6,594 bases of DNA from a bacterium (GCA_035370465.1 DAOOVW010000067.1:1-6594), one strand, 5' to 3'. Shown: positions 1 to 6,289, numbered from the stretch's first letter. The notes: generated from the sequence alone by a model not told the origin. A program made the numbers and translations.

Positions 1-14
1 AAGGGTGAGGGGGG
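1..14. repeat. Truncated end of a GC-rich dispersed repeat
   Basis: Bases 1-13 are the exact reverse complement of 6392-6404 in the right-hand repeat cluster (CCCCCTCACCCTT). The window therefore seems to open inside, or at the end of, another copy of that repeat in opposite orientation. Only the end is visible, so the palindromic core expected outside the window cannot be confirmed. Confidence 0.5.
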
Positions 15-103
15 TATTAATTTCTATTATACATTTGATGTAAAAACAGTATGAATATCATAATGCCTAAAAATATGGGAATTTAGGTCAAAGTAAAAAT
101 TGA

Positions 104-176
104 GGTGCGAGGGGAGGGAAAAGTTTATCCGCCAATTACTATGGCGGAAACCCTCATGGGGTTGCTCTCGCTCTTG
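104..176 (-). pseudogene. tRNA-Leu-like remnant with lost D/anticodon arms and an inserted hairpin
   Basis: Read on the minus strand, this segment shares both ends with the intact tRNA-Leu at 663-744. Bases 104-118 match 661-675 at 14 of 15 positions (T-stem 3' side, acceptor 3' side, discriminator A and the following CC). Bases 167-176 match 740-749 exactly (acceptor 5' side plus 5 nt of leader). A 7-position acceptor-like stem can form between 107-113 and 165-171, with one A-C mismatch on the minus strand. The T stem is kept as 114-118 with 151-155. The variable-arm side (151-163) also resembles the tRNA. The D and anticodon arms are absent. The T loop is replaced by 32 nt (119-150) that contain a perfect 7-bp hairpin (128-134 with 142-148) and a 7-nt loop. 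It cannot decode, so I read it as a rearranged tRNA pseudogene; a structured tRNA-like RNA is the alternative. Confidence 0.5.
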
Positions 177-196
177 GGCTATTCCTTACTCATAAG

Positions 197-316
197 TTTC
201 CCCTTGATTAAACCGACTAAAGTTGCTTCCCTTGTTTCTCATAGTTGATGCTTGTTTTCCCCCTTTGACAAACCGACTAAAGTAGCAAAGTTTAGCACAC
301 AGAGTTGGTGCCGTAA
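197..316. repeat. Two diverged tandem copies of a ~60-bp unit
   Basis: The sequence AAACCGACTAAAGT followed by T/A and GC occurs at 210-226 and again at 270-286, exactly 60 bp apart. The surrounding bases also align at the same spacing: a TTTCCCC-type run before each, and CATAGTTGATGC (239-250) against CAGAGTTGGTGC (299-310) after each. The unit has therefore been duplicated in tandem and has since diverged. No terminal inverted repeats or coding function were seen. Confidence 0.6.
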
Positions 317-340
317 TGTATTTCAATAGGCACAACGGGG

Positions 341-390
341 TAGGGGGATTTAGAAATCCACCCCCGCCCTCCTTTGTCAAAGGAGGGAGC
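341..390. repeat. REP-like palindromic repeat, copy 1
   Basis: Bases 367-376 and 378-387 form a perfect 10-bp inverted repeat around a single T (arms CCCTCCTTTG and CAAAGGAGGG). A GGGGGATTTAG motif precedes it at 343-353. The same order of motifs recurs about 90 bp to the right. No run of T follows on either strand, so it is not a standard intrinsic terminator. It looks like a dispersed intergenic palindrome. Confidence 0.65.
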
Positions 391-424
391 AATCGGAGAA
401 AAAAGGTGGAAAGAAGGGGATTTG

Positions 425-480
425 AAGGGGGATTTAGGATTAAAAGCCATCCCATCCTTCCTTTTTAAAAGGAAGGAGAA
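425..480. repeat. REP-like palindromic repeat, copy 2
   Basis: Bases 455-465 and 467-477 form a perfect 11-bp inverted repeat around one T (arms TCCTTCCTTTT and AAAAGGAAGGA). GGGGGATTTAG precedes it at 427-437, as in copy 1. The palindrome sequence differs from copy 1 but stays self-complementary, meaning that compensatory changes have kept the hairpin. That points to selection on the structure or to independent copies from one family. Confidence 0.65.
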
Positions 481-662
481 TAATGAACAAAATAGGATAA
501 AAGGGAATCTCTTTATACAAGAGGATTTTAGAAGATGTGGGTAAGGGATAGGGTGTATACCATACGGGCGAGCATTTCCTAACGATACCCCCAAAACGAA
601 AAGCGATGGAAAACAACTTTTTCCCGTTCCCTTTTTATCCCCTGAGTGTTCTTTTAATTAGG

Positions 663-744
663 TGCGAGGAGAGGGAGTTGAACCCTCACGGGATAAACCC
701 ACTGGATCCTAAGTCCAGCGCGTCTGCCATTCCGCCACCCTCGC
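663..744 (-). tRNA. tRNA-Leu (anticodon UAG)
   Basis: The reverse complement folds as a full class II tRNA. The acceptor is GCGAGGG with TCCTCGC (664-670 with 738-744, last pair G-U). The anticodon stem is CTGGA/TCCAG with loop CTTAGGA, giving anticodon UAG (709-711), which reads CUA and probably other CUN leucine codons. A long variable arm GGG-TTTAT-CCC is present, as expected for Leu. The T arm is GAGGG-TTCAACT-CCCTC with a normal TTC loop. The discriminator is A at 663. The next bases are CC then T, so the CCA end is not fully encoded and must be completed by CCA-adding enzyme. It is transcribed away from the protein operon from its own promoter. Confidence 0.95.
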
Positions 745-778
745 TCTTGTTCTTTCTAATAGAAATTTATCATTAAAA

Positions 779-807
779 ATTATATGGTTTTTCTCTTTAT
801 TTTTCAA
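779..807 (-). promoter_or_regulatory. Promoter of tRNA-Leu
   Basis: On the minus strand TTGAAA (802-807) is followed by a 17-nt spacer and a perfect TATAAT (779-784). This is a near-consensus housekeeping-sigma promoter. It would start transcription about 27-30 nt before the mature tRNA, leaving a short leader for RNase P to remove. Its -35 lies 20 bp from the -35 of the divergent operon promoter. Confidence 0.75.
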
Positions 808-827
808 CTTAACCTTTTTAAAAAATT

Positions 828-856
828 TTTACAGAGTTGGAAATTTATAATATAAT
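828..856 (+). promoter_or_regulatory. Promoter of the prepilin peptidase-recG-pcm operon, leaderless geometry
   Basis: TTTACA (828-833), a 17-nt spacer, and a perfect TATAAT (851-856) precede the ATG at 863 by only 6 nt. Transcription normally begins about 7 nt after the -10, which puts the first base at or within 1-2 nt of the start codon. No Shine-Dalgarno could fit. This also supports 863 as the correct start. It is the only clear promoter I see for the five downstream genes. Confidence 0.7.
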
Positions 857-862
857 TTCAGT

Positions 863-1639
863 ATGGGAATAATAATTTTTATATTTGGACTTATTTTCGG
901 TAGTTTTGCTAATGTATGTATTTATAGATTACCAAAAGGAAAATCAATTATAACACCGGGTTCTTTTTGTCCTAATTGTAAAAAAAGTATTTTGTGGTAT
1001 GATAACATCCCTCTTTTAAGTTATATAATTCTAAAAGGGAAATGTAGATATTGTGGAGAAAAAATTTCTCAAAGGTATTTTATTGTTGAACTTTTAACTG
1101 GAATTTTATTTCTTCTAAACTATAATGTTTTTGGATTAACTTCTTCCTTTTTTATTTATACACTTTTTATTTTTTCTCTTATTATAATTAGTTTTATTGA
1201 TATTGAAACATTTTTGATTTCAGATGTTATTGTAATACCATGTATTTTTCTGGGGCTTCTTTTTTCTTCTTTTTTCCCGATGATGCATCATTTTTCTGGA
1301 AAGTTAGAAGGACTTTTGTATTCACTTGAAGGACTTATACTTGGGGTCGGCTTACTTCTTTTTATTGCTTTTGCAGGTAAAATTGCTTTCAAAAAAGATG
1401 CAATGGGGGGAGGGGATATTAAACTTCTTGGTATGATTGGTGCTTTTCTTGGCTGGAAATGTGTTTTTCTTACAATATTTTTTTCTTCTCTTCTTGGGAC
1501 TATAATAAGTTTAGTTTTAATTGGTTTAAAGAAGAAAAAAATTGATGATTATATCCCATTTGGTCCTTATCTTGGTCTGGGTGCAGTTATAAGTTTGTTT
1601 TTTAAAGGGCATGATTTTCTTGGATTCTTTATAAATTAA
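863..1639 (+). CDS. Prepilin peptidase (A24 family, type IV leader peptidase with N-methylase domain)
   Basis: This is an inner-membrane aspartyl protease that cleaves the leader of type IV prepilins or pseudopilins; the two-domain form also N-methylates the new N-terminus. At 258 residues it has the usual length. The N-terminal GSFANVCIYRLP motif (13-24) leads into a cytoplasmic zinc-type module with two CxxC pairs (C36/C39 and C61/C64), the mark of the bifunctional bacterial type. The first aspartate motif is FIDIETFLISD (D113, D121). The second is GGGDIKLLGMIGAFLGW with D185. About seven hydrophobic segments cover residues 1-20 and most of 72-248. The ATG is fixed by the promoter just upstream. 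It is the first gene of the operon, 4 nt before the next. No pilin or secretion gene is nearby, so whether it serves pili, competence or type II secretion cannot be told; pilD, gspO and comC are all possible names. Confidence 0.93.
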   Translation: MGIIIFIFGLIFGSFANVCIYRLPKGKSIITPGSFCPNCKKSILWYDNIPLLSYIILKGKCRYCGEKISQRYFIVELLTGILFLLNYNVFGLTSSFFIYTLFIFSLIIISFIDIETFLISDVIVIPCIFLGLLFSSFFPMMHHFSGKLEGLLYSLEGLILGVGLLLFIAFAGKIAFKKDAMGGGDIKLLGMIGAFLGWKCVFLTIFFSSLLGTIISLVLIGLKKKKIDDYIPFGPYLGLGAVISLFFKGHDFLGFFIN

Positions 1640-1643
1640 AAAA

Positions 1644-2159
1644 ATGAGTTATCCAAGTTTTGAAATTGTAAAGGAGTTTTTTACAATATTTGATTTCTTC
1701 ATTATTGAAAAAGAAGATGTTATTTTTGTGAAAAATTTAAGGGTTGAAAAAGAAGATATTAAAAACTTTATTTTAAAAAAAGAAGATATTTCAAAAATAG
1801 AGCAGGCAATTGTAAAACCAATCGCATGGCATACTCAAAAATTTACTCCTTCTGTTTTAAATAAATTTCCTGAAATATTTGATTTTTTTAAACCCGATTT
1901 TTTAAAAGATGAAAATTTCAGAAAAATACTTGTAATTCCTGGCTTACCTTCAACTGAGAATTTAAAAAAGAAAAGTATAGAAATAATAAATGACAAAGGA
2001 ATAGACAATATTATTCTTTTTCCAACTGTAATTTCATCTCTTGTGGAAAAAATAAATTCAAGAAAAGTTTATTTATCATTTACAAATGAGATATTAAGAA
2101 TTTTAAAGTTTTATGATTTCTTTTCAGAAACAATGGAACTACCTTTCAAGAAGAAATGA
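1644..2159 (+). CDS. Uncharacterised protein encoded between prepilin peptidase and recG
   Basis: I do not recognise this 171-residue protein. It is soluble, rich in Lys, Glu, Ile and Phe, with no signal peptide, membrane segment or cysteine. The pattern suggests an alpha/beta fold: a helical, acidic/basic N-terminal part (1-60); a motif AWHTQKFTPSVLNKFPE (61-77) with the only His; a strand KILVIPGLPS (94-103); a helix (105-118); a strand-helix GIDNIILFPTVISSLVEKI (119-137); and a C-terminal helix ending in YDFF. The strand-helix alternation could suit a nucleotide-binding or restriction-endonuclease-like fold, but no catalytic signature is visible. Codon use matches the neighbours and the frame is translationally linked to recG through an ATGA overlap, so it is very likely a real gene. 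Its start has no Shine-Dalgarno and lies 4 nt after the previous stop. A role tied to RecG is only inferred from position. Confidence 0.8.
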   Translation: MSYPSFEIVKEFFTIFDFFIIEKEDVIFVKNLRVEKEDIKNFILKKEDISKIEQAIVKPIAWHTQKFTPSVLNKFPEIFDFFKPDFLKDENFRKILVIPGLPSTENLKKKSIEIINDKGIDNIILFPTVISSLVEKINSRKVYLSFTNEILRILKFYDFFSETMELPFKKK

Positions 2160-4177
2160 AAATAACCTTAAATACATCACTTTTAGAAATACCCTCAGTT
2201 GGAGAAAAAAAATATAAACTATTTAAAAAATTAAATATTTTTACAGTTGAGGACTTACTTTTTTATTTCCCAAGAAAATATATTGATTTAAGAAACATTA
2301 AAAAAATATATCAAATTCAACCCGGTGATATTGTAACTATAAAAGGAAATGTTATTGCAGTAGAAGAAAAAAGGAGATGGGGAAGAATACCTTATCTAAA
2401 AGTTGCTATTAGTGATGGAACTGGTATTTTATATCTTGTTTTTTTCAATCAGACATATTTAAAGAATATATTTAAGGCAGGAGAAAAATTTTTTATATAT
2501 GGTGGAGTTGAGAAATTTAATAACCAGTTGGAAATTGTTTCACCCTTTTATGAAAAAGAAGAAAATGGAAAAATTGACTATATTTTACCTGTTTATCCTC
2601 TTACAGAAGGGTTGTCACAGCGATATTTAAGGAAAATTTTAAAATTTTTATTGGAAAATCTATTGGAATATCCACCTGAATTTTTACCAATTTATGAAAG
2701 GCAAAAATATGGTTTTTCAAATATAAAACATGCTCTTAAAAATATACATTTCCCTTTTTCTGAAATAAACCTTCAAAAAAGCAGGAGTTATTTAATTTTT
2801 AGAGAATTTTTCATCTTACAATTAAATTTATTATGGAAGAAAAATATTGAACAGAATATTATAAAAGAAAAACTTCCTGATATAAAAATAGATGAAAAAA
2901 TAATAGATATTTTTCAGGCAAAAATTCCTTTTAAACTTACAAAAGGGCAAATAGATGTTATTGGGGATATTATAAATGATTTAAAAAAGGAAAAACTTAT
3001 AAGAAGGTTAATACATGGTGAAGTTGGTTCAGGTAAAACTGTAATTGCAATTTTTGCCTTATGGTTTTTTGCTCGTTCAGGATATCAGGCAATTTTACTT
3101 GCTCCCACAGAAATTCTTGCTGAACAACATTATCTTAACTGGCAGGAATTTTTTTTAATGCAGGACATAAATGTTTCACTTCTTGTGGGGCAGTTATCAG
3201 AAAAAGAAAAAGAAGAAATGAGAGAGAAAATAAAGAGTGGGGAAATTCAAGTTGTTATTGGAACACACGCTTTATTAAGTGAAAAAGTGGAGTTTAAGAA
3301 TTTAAGAATGGTAGTTATTGATGAACAACACAAATTTGGGGTTGAACAGAGAGAAATTTTAAAGCAGAAAGGCGAAGTAGTTCATCATATTGTTATGAGT
3401 GCAACTCCCATACCGAGAAGTGTTGCACTAACAATTTATGGTGATATGGATTTTTCTACACTCGGTGATTTACCAAAAGGCAGAAGAGATGTTATTACAT
3501 ATCTCTTCCATGAGAAAGAAAAAAACAAAATATATTCTTTTATTGAATATCAAAATAAAAAACGAGAAAAAGGGTTTATTATAACTCCTTCAATAAAAGA
3601 AAATGAGGATATAAAATCAGCAGAAGAAGAATATGAAAAAATAAGAAATATTTTACCGGATGTGAAAGTTGGACTTATACATGGCAAATTATCTCAGGAA
3701 GAAAAAGAAAAAACAATGCAAATGTTCAGAAATGGGCAATTACAACTTCTTGTTGCTACAACTGTTGTTGAATCAGGAATAGATGTTCCAGAGGCAAGTT
3801 TTATAATTGTAGAACAGGCAGAAAGGTTTGGACTTGCTCAACTTCACCAATTGAGAGGAAGAGTTGGCAGAAGTGGCAACACCGGTTATTGTTTTCTTGT
3901 TGTTTATACTGACAATAAAGAAATTATTGAACGAATTGAAAGTTTTATTGAGGCAGAAAGTGGATTTGAAATTGCAGAAATTGACCTTAAATTAAGAGGT
4001 CCTGGGGATTTACTAGGAACAAGACAACATGGTATTCTGCCTTTGAAAATAGGTGATATAATGAAAGATATGGAATTATTAAAAATTGCAAGAAAGAAAG
4101 TTGAAGAAATACTTTCTGATGACCCAAAACTTGAAAAAGAAAAAAATAAAATTATAAGGACTTTTATAAATGTATAA
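2156..4177 (+). CDS. recG: ATP-dependent DNA helicase RecG
   Basis: RecG is a double-stranded-DNA translocase that reverses stalled replication forks and migrates branched junctions. At 673 residues it is slightly short for the family. An HhH-like N-terminus with FPRKYIDLR (38-46) leads into the OB-fold wedge (about 55-135). The helicase core shows FKLTKGQ (259-265), Walker A GEVGSGKT (288-295, Glu where Asp is commoner), LAPTEILAEQH (315-325), the DEQH box (389-392, then KFGV), SATPIPR (415-421), HGKL (509-512), ATTVVESGIDVP (534-545) and QLRGRVGRS (565-573). The C-terminal TRG signature RGPGDLLGTRQHG (614-626) separates RecG from the related Mfd and PriA helicases. All catalytic motifs are intact. 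The start overlaps the upstream stop as ATGA, preceded only by a weak AAGAAG. The end overlaps the next gene by 8 nt, implying translational coupling on both sides. Confidence 0.98.
   Translation: MKITLNTSLLEIPSVGEKKYKLFKKLNIFTVEDLLFYFPRKYIDLRNIKKIYQIQPGDIVTIKGNVIAVEEKRRWGRIPYLKVAISDGTGILYLVFFNQTYLKNIFKAGEKFFIYGGVEKFNNQLEIVSPFYEKEENGKIDYILPVYPLTEGLSQRYLRKILKFLLENLLEYPPEFLPIYERQKYGFSNIKHALKNIHFPFSEINLQKSRSYLIFREFFILQLNLLWKKNIEQNIIKEKLPDIKIDEKIIDIFQAKIPFKLTKGQIDVIGDIINDLKKEKLIRRLIHGEVGSGKTVIAIFALWFFARSGYQAILLAPTEILAEQHYLNWQEFFLMQDINVSLLVGQLSEKEKEEMREKIKSGEIQVVIGTHALLSEKVEFKNLRMVVIDEQHKFGVEQREILKQKGEVVHHIVMSATPIPRSVALTIYGDMDFSTLGDLPKGRRDVITYLFHEKEKNKIYSFIEYQNKKREKGFIITPSIKENEDIKSAEEEYEKIRNILPDVKVGLIHGKLSQEEKEKTMQMFRNGQLQLLVATTVVESGIDVPEASFIIVEQAERFGLAQLHQLRGRVGRSGNTGYCFLVVYTDNKEIIERIESFIEAESGFEIAEIDLKLRGPGDLLGTRQHGILPLKIGDIMKDMELLKIARKKVEEILSDDPKLEKEKNKIIRTFINV
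4156..4160 (+). promoter_or_regulatory. Ribosome binding site for the glycosyltransferase
   Basis: AAGGA lies 9 nt before the ATG at 4170, inside the end of recG. It is the only recognisable Shine-Dalgarno-like sequence among the gene starts in this window, and it supports this start. Confidence 0.45.
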
Positions 4178-4853
4178 AGAAATTGCAGTAGTTATTCCTG
4201 CTTACAATGAAGAAAAAAAGATAGGTGAAGTTGTAAAAGAGGCAAAAAAATTATTTGAAAAAGTTATTGTTATAAATGATGGTTCAACTGATAAAACAGA
4301 GGAAATTGCAAAAAACCAAGGAGCAATTGTTATTTCTCATAGTAAATGTATGGGAAAAGGGACGGCTTTGAAAACTGCTTTTTCATATATTATTTCTGAA
4401 GGCATACCTGCTTTTATAACAATAGATGGTGATGGACAACACTTAATTTCTGATTCAGAAAATTTTATTGAAAAATATAAAAAAATAAAAAGAGGGGGAA
4501 TTTTTATAGGGAAAAGAAAGATGGTTTCTACAAAAATGTCTTTTTTAAGAAGAATTACAAATACTTCAATGTCTCTTTTAATTTCTCTGTTGTCTTTTCA
4601 ATGGATACCGGATACTCAATGTGGATACCGCCTTATAAAAAAAGATGTGATTGAAAAAGTAAAACTTATAACATCCCATTATGAAACAGAATCAGAACTC
4701 TTGATTAAAGCATCGTGGAAGGGATTTAGAATAGTTTCTGTTCCGATTACAACCGTTTATAGAGATGAAAAGAGCAAAATTAAACCAGGCAGAGATACAT
4801 TAAGATTTTTTAAAATGATTTTAGTAATAATTTTCCCGCAATTATCAAAGTAA
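4170..4853 (+). CDS. Family 2 glycosyltransferase, dolichyl/polyprenyl-phosphate sugar synthase-like
   Basis: This protein has a GT-A fold that moves a sugar from a nucleotide-sugar donor, probably to a polyprenyl phosphate or cell-surface glycan. It has 227 residues. Visible motifs are VVIPAYNEEKKIGEVV (7-22, donor binding), VINDGSTDKT (34-43), GKGTALKTAF (62-71), and TIDGDGQH (84-91) with the metal-binding DGD. The acceptor-side segment DTQCGYRLIKKDV (148-160) and the YETESELLIKA helix (171-181) are typical of the DPM1/DPG-synthase subgroup. Only one weakly hydrophobic stretch follows (213-223), so it lacks the long C-terminal membrane domain of GtrB-type enzymes and is probably peripheral. 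The sugar and acceptor cannot be read from the sequence. The start overlaps the recG end by 8 nt, and the gene ends 4 nt before pcm. Confidence 0.92.
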   Translation: MYKEIAVVIPAYNEEKKIGEVVKEAKKLFEKVIVINDGSTDKTEEIAKNQGAIVISHSKCMGKGTALKTAFSYIISEGIPAFITIDGDGQHLISDSENFIEKYKKIKRGGIFIGKRKMVSTKMSFLRRITNTSMSLLISLLSFQWIPDTQCGYRLIKKDVIEKVKLITSHYETESELLIKASWKGFRIVSVPITTVYRDEKSKIKPGRDTLRFFKMILVIIFPQLSK

Positions 4854-4857
4854 AATT

Positions 4858-5508
4858 ATGGAAGAAAAAATAAATTTTGAGATTTTAAGAAAACAGATGG
4901 TTGAAACACAACTTATTCCACGCGGTATAAAAGACAGAAAAGTTATTGATGCTTTTTTAAAAGTACCAAGAGAAAAATTTGTCCCTGACGATATAAAGAA
5001 ATTTGCCTATGATGATACTCCACTTCCTATTGGAGAAGGACAAACAATAAGTCAGCCATACATTGTTGCTCTTATGACATCCTTACTTGAAGTTAAAGAT
5101 GGCGAAAAAATACTTGAAATAGGTACAGGCAGTGGCTATCAAACAGCAATTTTATGTGAAATTGGTTGTGATGTATATTCAGTTGAGAAAATTCCAGCAC
5201 TTGCAATGAGAGCAAAAAACATATTACAGCAATTAAATTATAAAGTTAAAATAACAATAGGAGACGGAACATTGGGTTGGGAAGAATATGCTCCGTATGA
5301 TGGAATAATTGTAACAGCGGGTGGACCTAAAATTCCAGAAGCATTACTTTCACAGTTAAATGAAAATGGAAAACTTGTTATGCCAGTTGGAGATATTTTT
5401 TCACAGGATCTTATAAGAGTAAAAAAATCAAAAGGCAAATTTATTAAAGAAAACTTTGGTGCCTGTCAGTTTGTTCCTCTAAAAGGGGAAAATGGCTGGC
5501 AGGAATAA
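4858..5508 (+). CDS. pcm: Protein-L-isoaspartate O-methyltransferase
   Basis: Pcm transfers a methyl group from S-adenosylmethionine to L-isoaspartyl residues in aged proteins, starting their repair to normal aspartate. At 216 residues it has the normal length. The N-terminus has MVETQLIPRGIKD (14-26) and VPREKFVP (36-43). The substrate-site motif PLPIGEGQTISQPY (55-68) is intact. The SAM-binding loop is ILEIGTGSGYQ (85-95), with the acidic end of the next strand at SVE (108-110). The family's C-terminal signature VPLKGENGW (206-214) is present. All key motifs are intact. It is the last gene of the operon, 4 nt after the glycosyltransferase. No Shine-Dalgarno precedes the ATG (AAAGTAAAATT), so translation probably relies on re-initiation or an A/T-rich unstructured start region. 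Confidence 0.97.
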   Translation: MEEKINFEILRKQMVETQLIPRGIKDRKVIDAFLKVPREKFVPDDIKKFAYDDTPLPIGEGQTISQPYIVALMTSLLEVKDGEKILEIGTGSGYQTAILCEIGCDVYSVEKIPALAMRAKNILQQLNYKVKITIGDGTLGWEEYAPYDGIIVTAGGPKIPEALLSQLNENGKLVMPVGDIFSQDLIRVKKSKGKFIKENFGACQFVPLKGENGWQE

Positions 5509-5602
5509 TTAAAAAGAGGCACAAGAAGAAATCCATTGTAAATTTAAAATTAAAAACGAAAAATGTAAAATTATAACTCAAAATTTAAATTAGATGTCTA
5601 CA
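5509..5602. other. AT-rich gap between convergent genes
   Basis: This 94-nt gap separates the stops of pcm and the MgtC-family gene. It is almost pure A/T. AATTTAAAATT (5541-5551) and AAAATTTAAATT (5580-5591) are nearly complementary to each other and self-complementary. No GC stem with a T run is visible for either strand, so transcription of the two converging units is not stopped by an obvious intrinsic terminator here. Confidence 0.5.
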
Positions 5603-6283
5603 TTATTTCCAGATAATTTTTTTTATGTCTTTATTATTTGTAAGTTTTTTTATCAATTCTTCTACTAATTTTTCTCTATTATATCTTAAAATGAAAGTAA
5701 AAGAAGAAATTTTATTTTCTATGTCTCTTTCAAAAGAAATTGATAGAATTTTCATCTGAAAATTTTTTAAAAGTGTCTTTAATTCAGATAGCGTTTTTTC
5801 GTTTTCCTGACTTACTACAATTGTTAAAGTGCTATAAATATCAGGTAAAATTTTATGCTCAATTATTTTTAAAGCATAAAGGATAAAAAGGGAAAAAAAT
5901 GTTGTGAAAAGAGAAATAGTATATAAACCACAACCAACTGCAAGTCCAATACTTGTAACCACCCACAAACATGCAGCAGTTGTAAGTCCTCTAATCCTTT
6001 TTGTATCTTTAATTATTGCTCCTGCTCCAAGAAAGCCAATGCCTGTAACAACTCCATAAGCAATACGAGCAGGGTCAATACTCAATATTGGACTTTCAAC
6101 ATTTGAGAAGACATTATAAACATTGAAAGAAGAAATTAAAATTGTGGTTACTCCTATTCCTACAAGAAACATTGTTCTTAAACCCGCTTCTCTTCCATGT
6201 TTTTCTCTTTCAAATCCAATAATACCACTCAAAACGCCAGATAGAAAAATTCTAAAAATTTCTTCCCCAATAGTTATGTTCAT
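5603..6283 (-). CDS. MgtC/SapB family inner-membrane protein
   Basis: This gene encodes a 226-residue membrane protein of the MgtC/SapB family. Relatives are linked to growth in low magnesium, acid tolerance and, in pathogens, survival in macrophages, but the biochemical activity is debated. The N-terminal half holds about five hydrophobic segments (roughly 8-24, 37-53, 73-91, 103-118, 120-140). Family motifs are GFEREKHGREAGLRT (23-37), DPARIAYGVVTGIGFLGAG (70-88) and RGLTTAACLW (98-107). The C-terminal part (about 147-226) is soluble, with a beta-alpha-beta pattern like the ACT-type domain of many family members. The GLTTAA version is the general bacterial type, so a virulence role should not be assumed. 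The start is set by a promoter placed 6 nt before the ATG. It is monocistronic and convergent with pcm. Confidence 0.93.
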   Translation of the reverse strand: MNITIGEEIFRIFLSGVLSGIIGFEREKHGREAGLRTMFLVGIGVTTILISSFNVYNVFSNVESPILSIDPARIAYGVVTGIGFLGAGAIIKDTKRIRGLTTAACLWVVTSIGLAVGCGLYTISLFTTFFSLFILYALKIIEHKILPDIYSTLTIVVSQENEKTLSELKTLLKNFQMKILSISFERDIENKISSFTFILRYNREKLVEELIKKLTNNKDIKKIIWK

Positions 6284-6289
6284 AACTTA

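Larger units (their letters stand above)
177..662. other. Repeat-rich non-coding region, no convincing gene
   Basis: This stretch has no credible coding region. The open frames in it translate into Pro/Gly-rich peptides such as PPLTKEGGGG and SFDKGGRGW, typical of read-through of palindromic repeats. It contains a 60-bp tandem duplication, two REP-like palindromes, and an imperfect inverted repeat (304-312 with 329-336, one bulge). A pyrimidine-rich tract lies at 618-646, just beyond the tRNA 3' end. No hairpin followed by a T run was found downstream of the tRNA, so its 3' end is probably made by nuclease trimming or another termination mode. Confidence 0.6.

Noticed and set aside
35..64. 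Plus-strand promoter TTGATG - 18 nt - CATAAT
   Set aside because: Both boxes are imperfect, the spacer is long, no gene follows, and such matches are expected by chance in AT-rich sequence.
104..171. Riboswitch or signal recognition particle RNA
   Set aside because: The fold has stems closed by GCGAG/CTCGC and a strong hairpin, but lacks conserved cores I know for riboswitches or SRP RNA; shared ends with tRNA-Leu explain it better.
341..480. CRISPR array
   Set aside because: Only two palindromic units with differing sequences and no regular spacers of equal length; no cas genes in the window.
186..594. Minus-strand open frames of 89 and 100 codons (186-455 and 292-594)
   Set aside because: They run through the palindromic repeats and the tandem duplication, encode Pro/Gly/Lys repeat peptides (PPLTKEGGGG, SFDKGGRGW, repeated FSRF), overlap each other in different frames, and have no promoter or ribosome binding site.
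5238..5438. Minus-strand open frame inside pcm
   Set aside because: It lies wholly within the well-conserved pcm coding region on the opposite strand and has no recognisable motifs.
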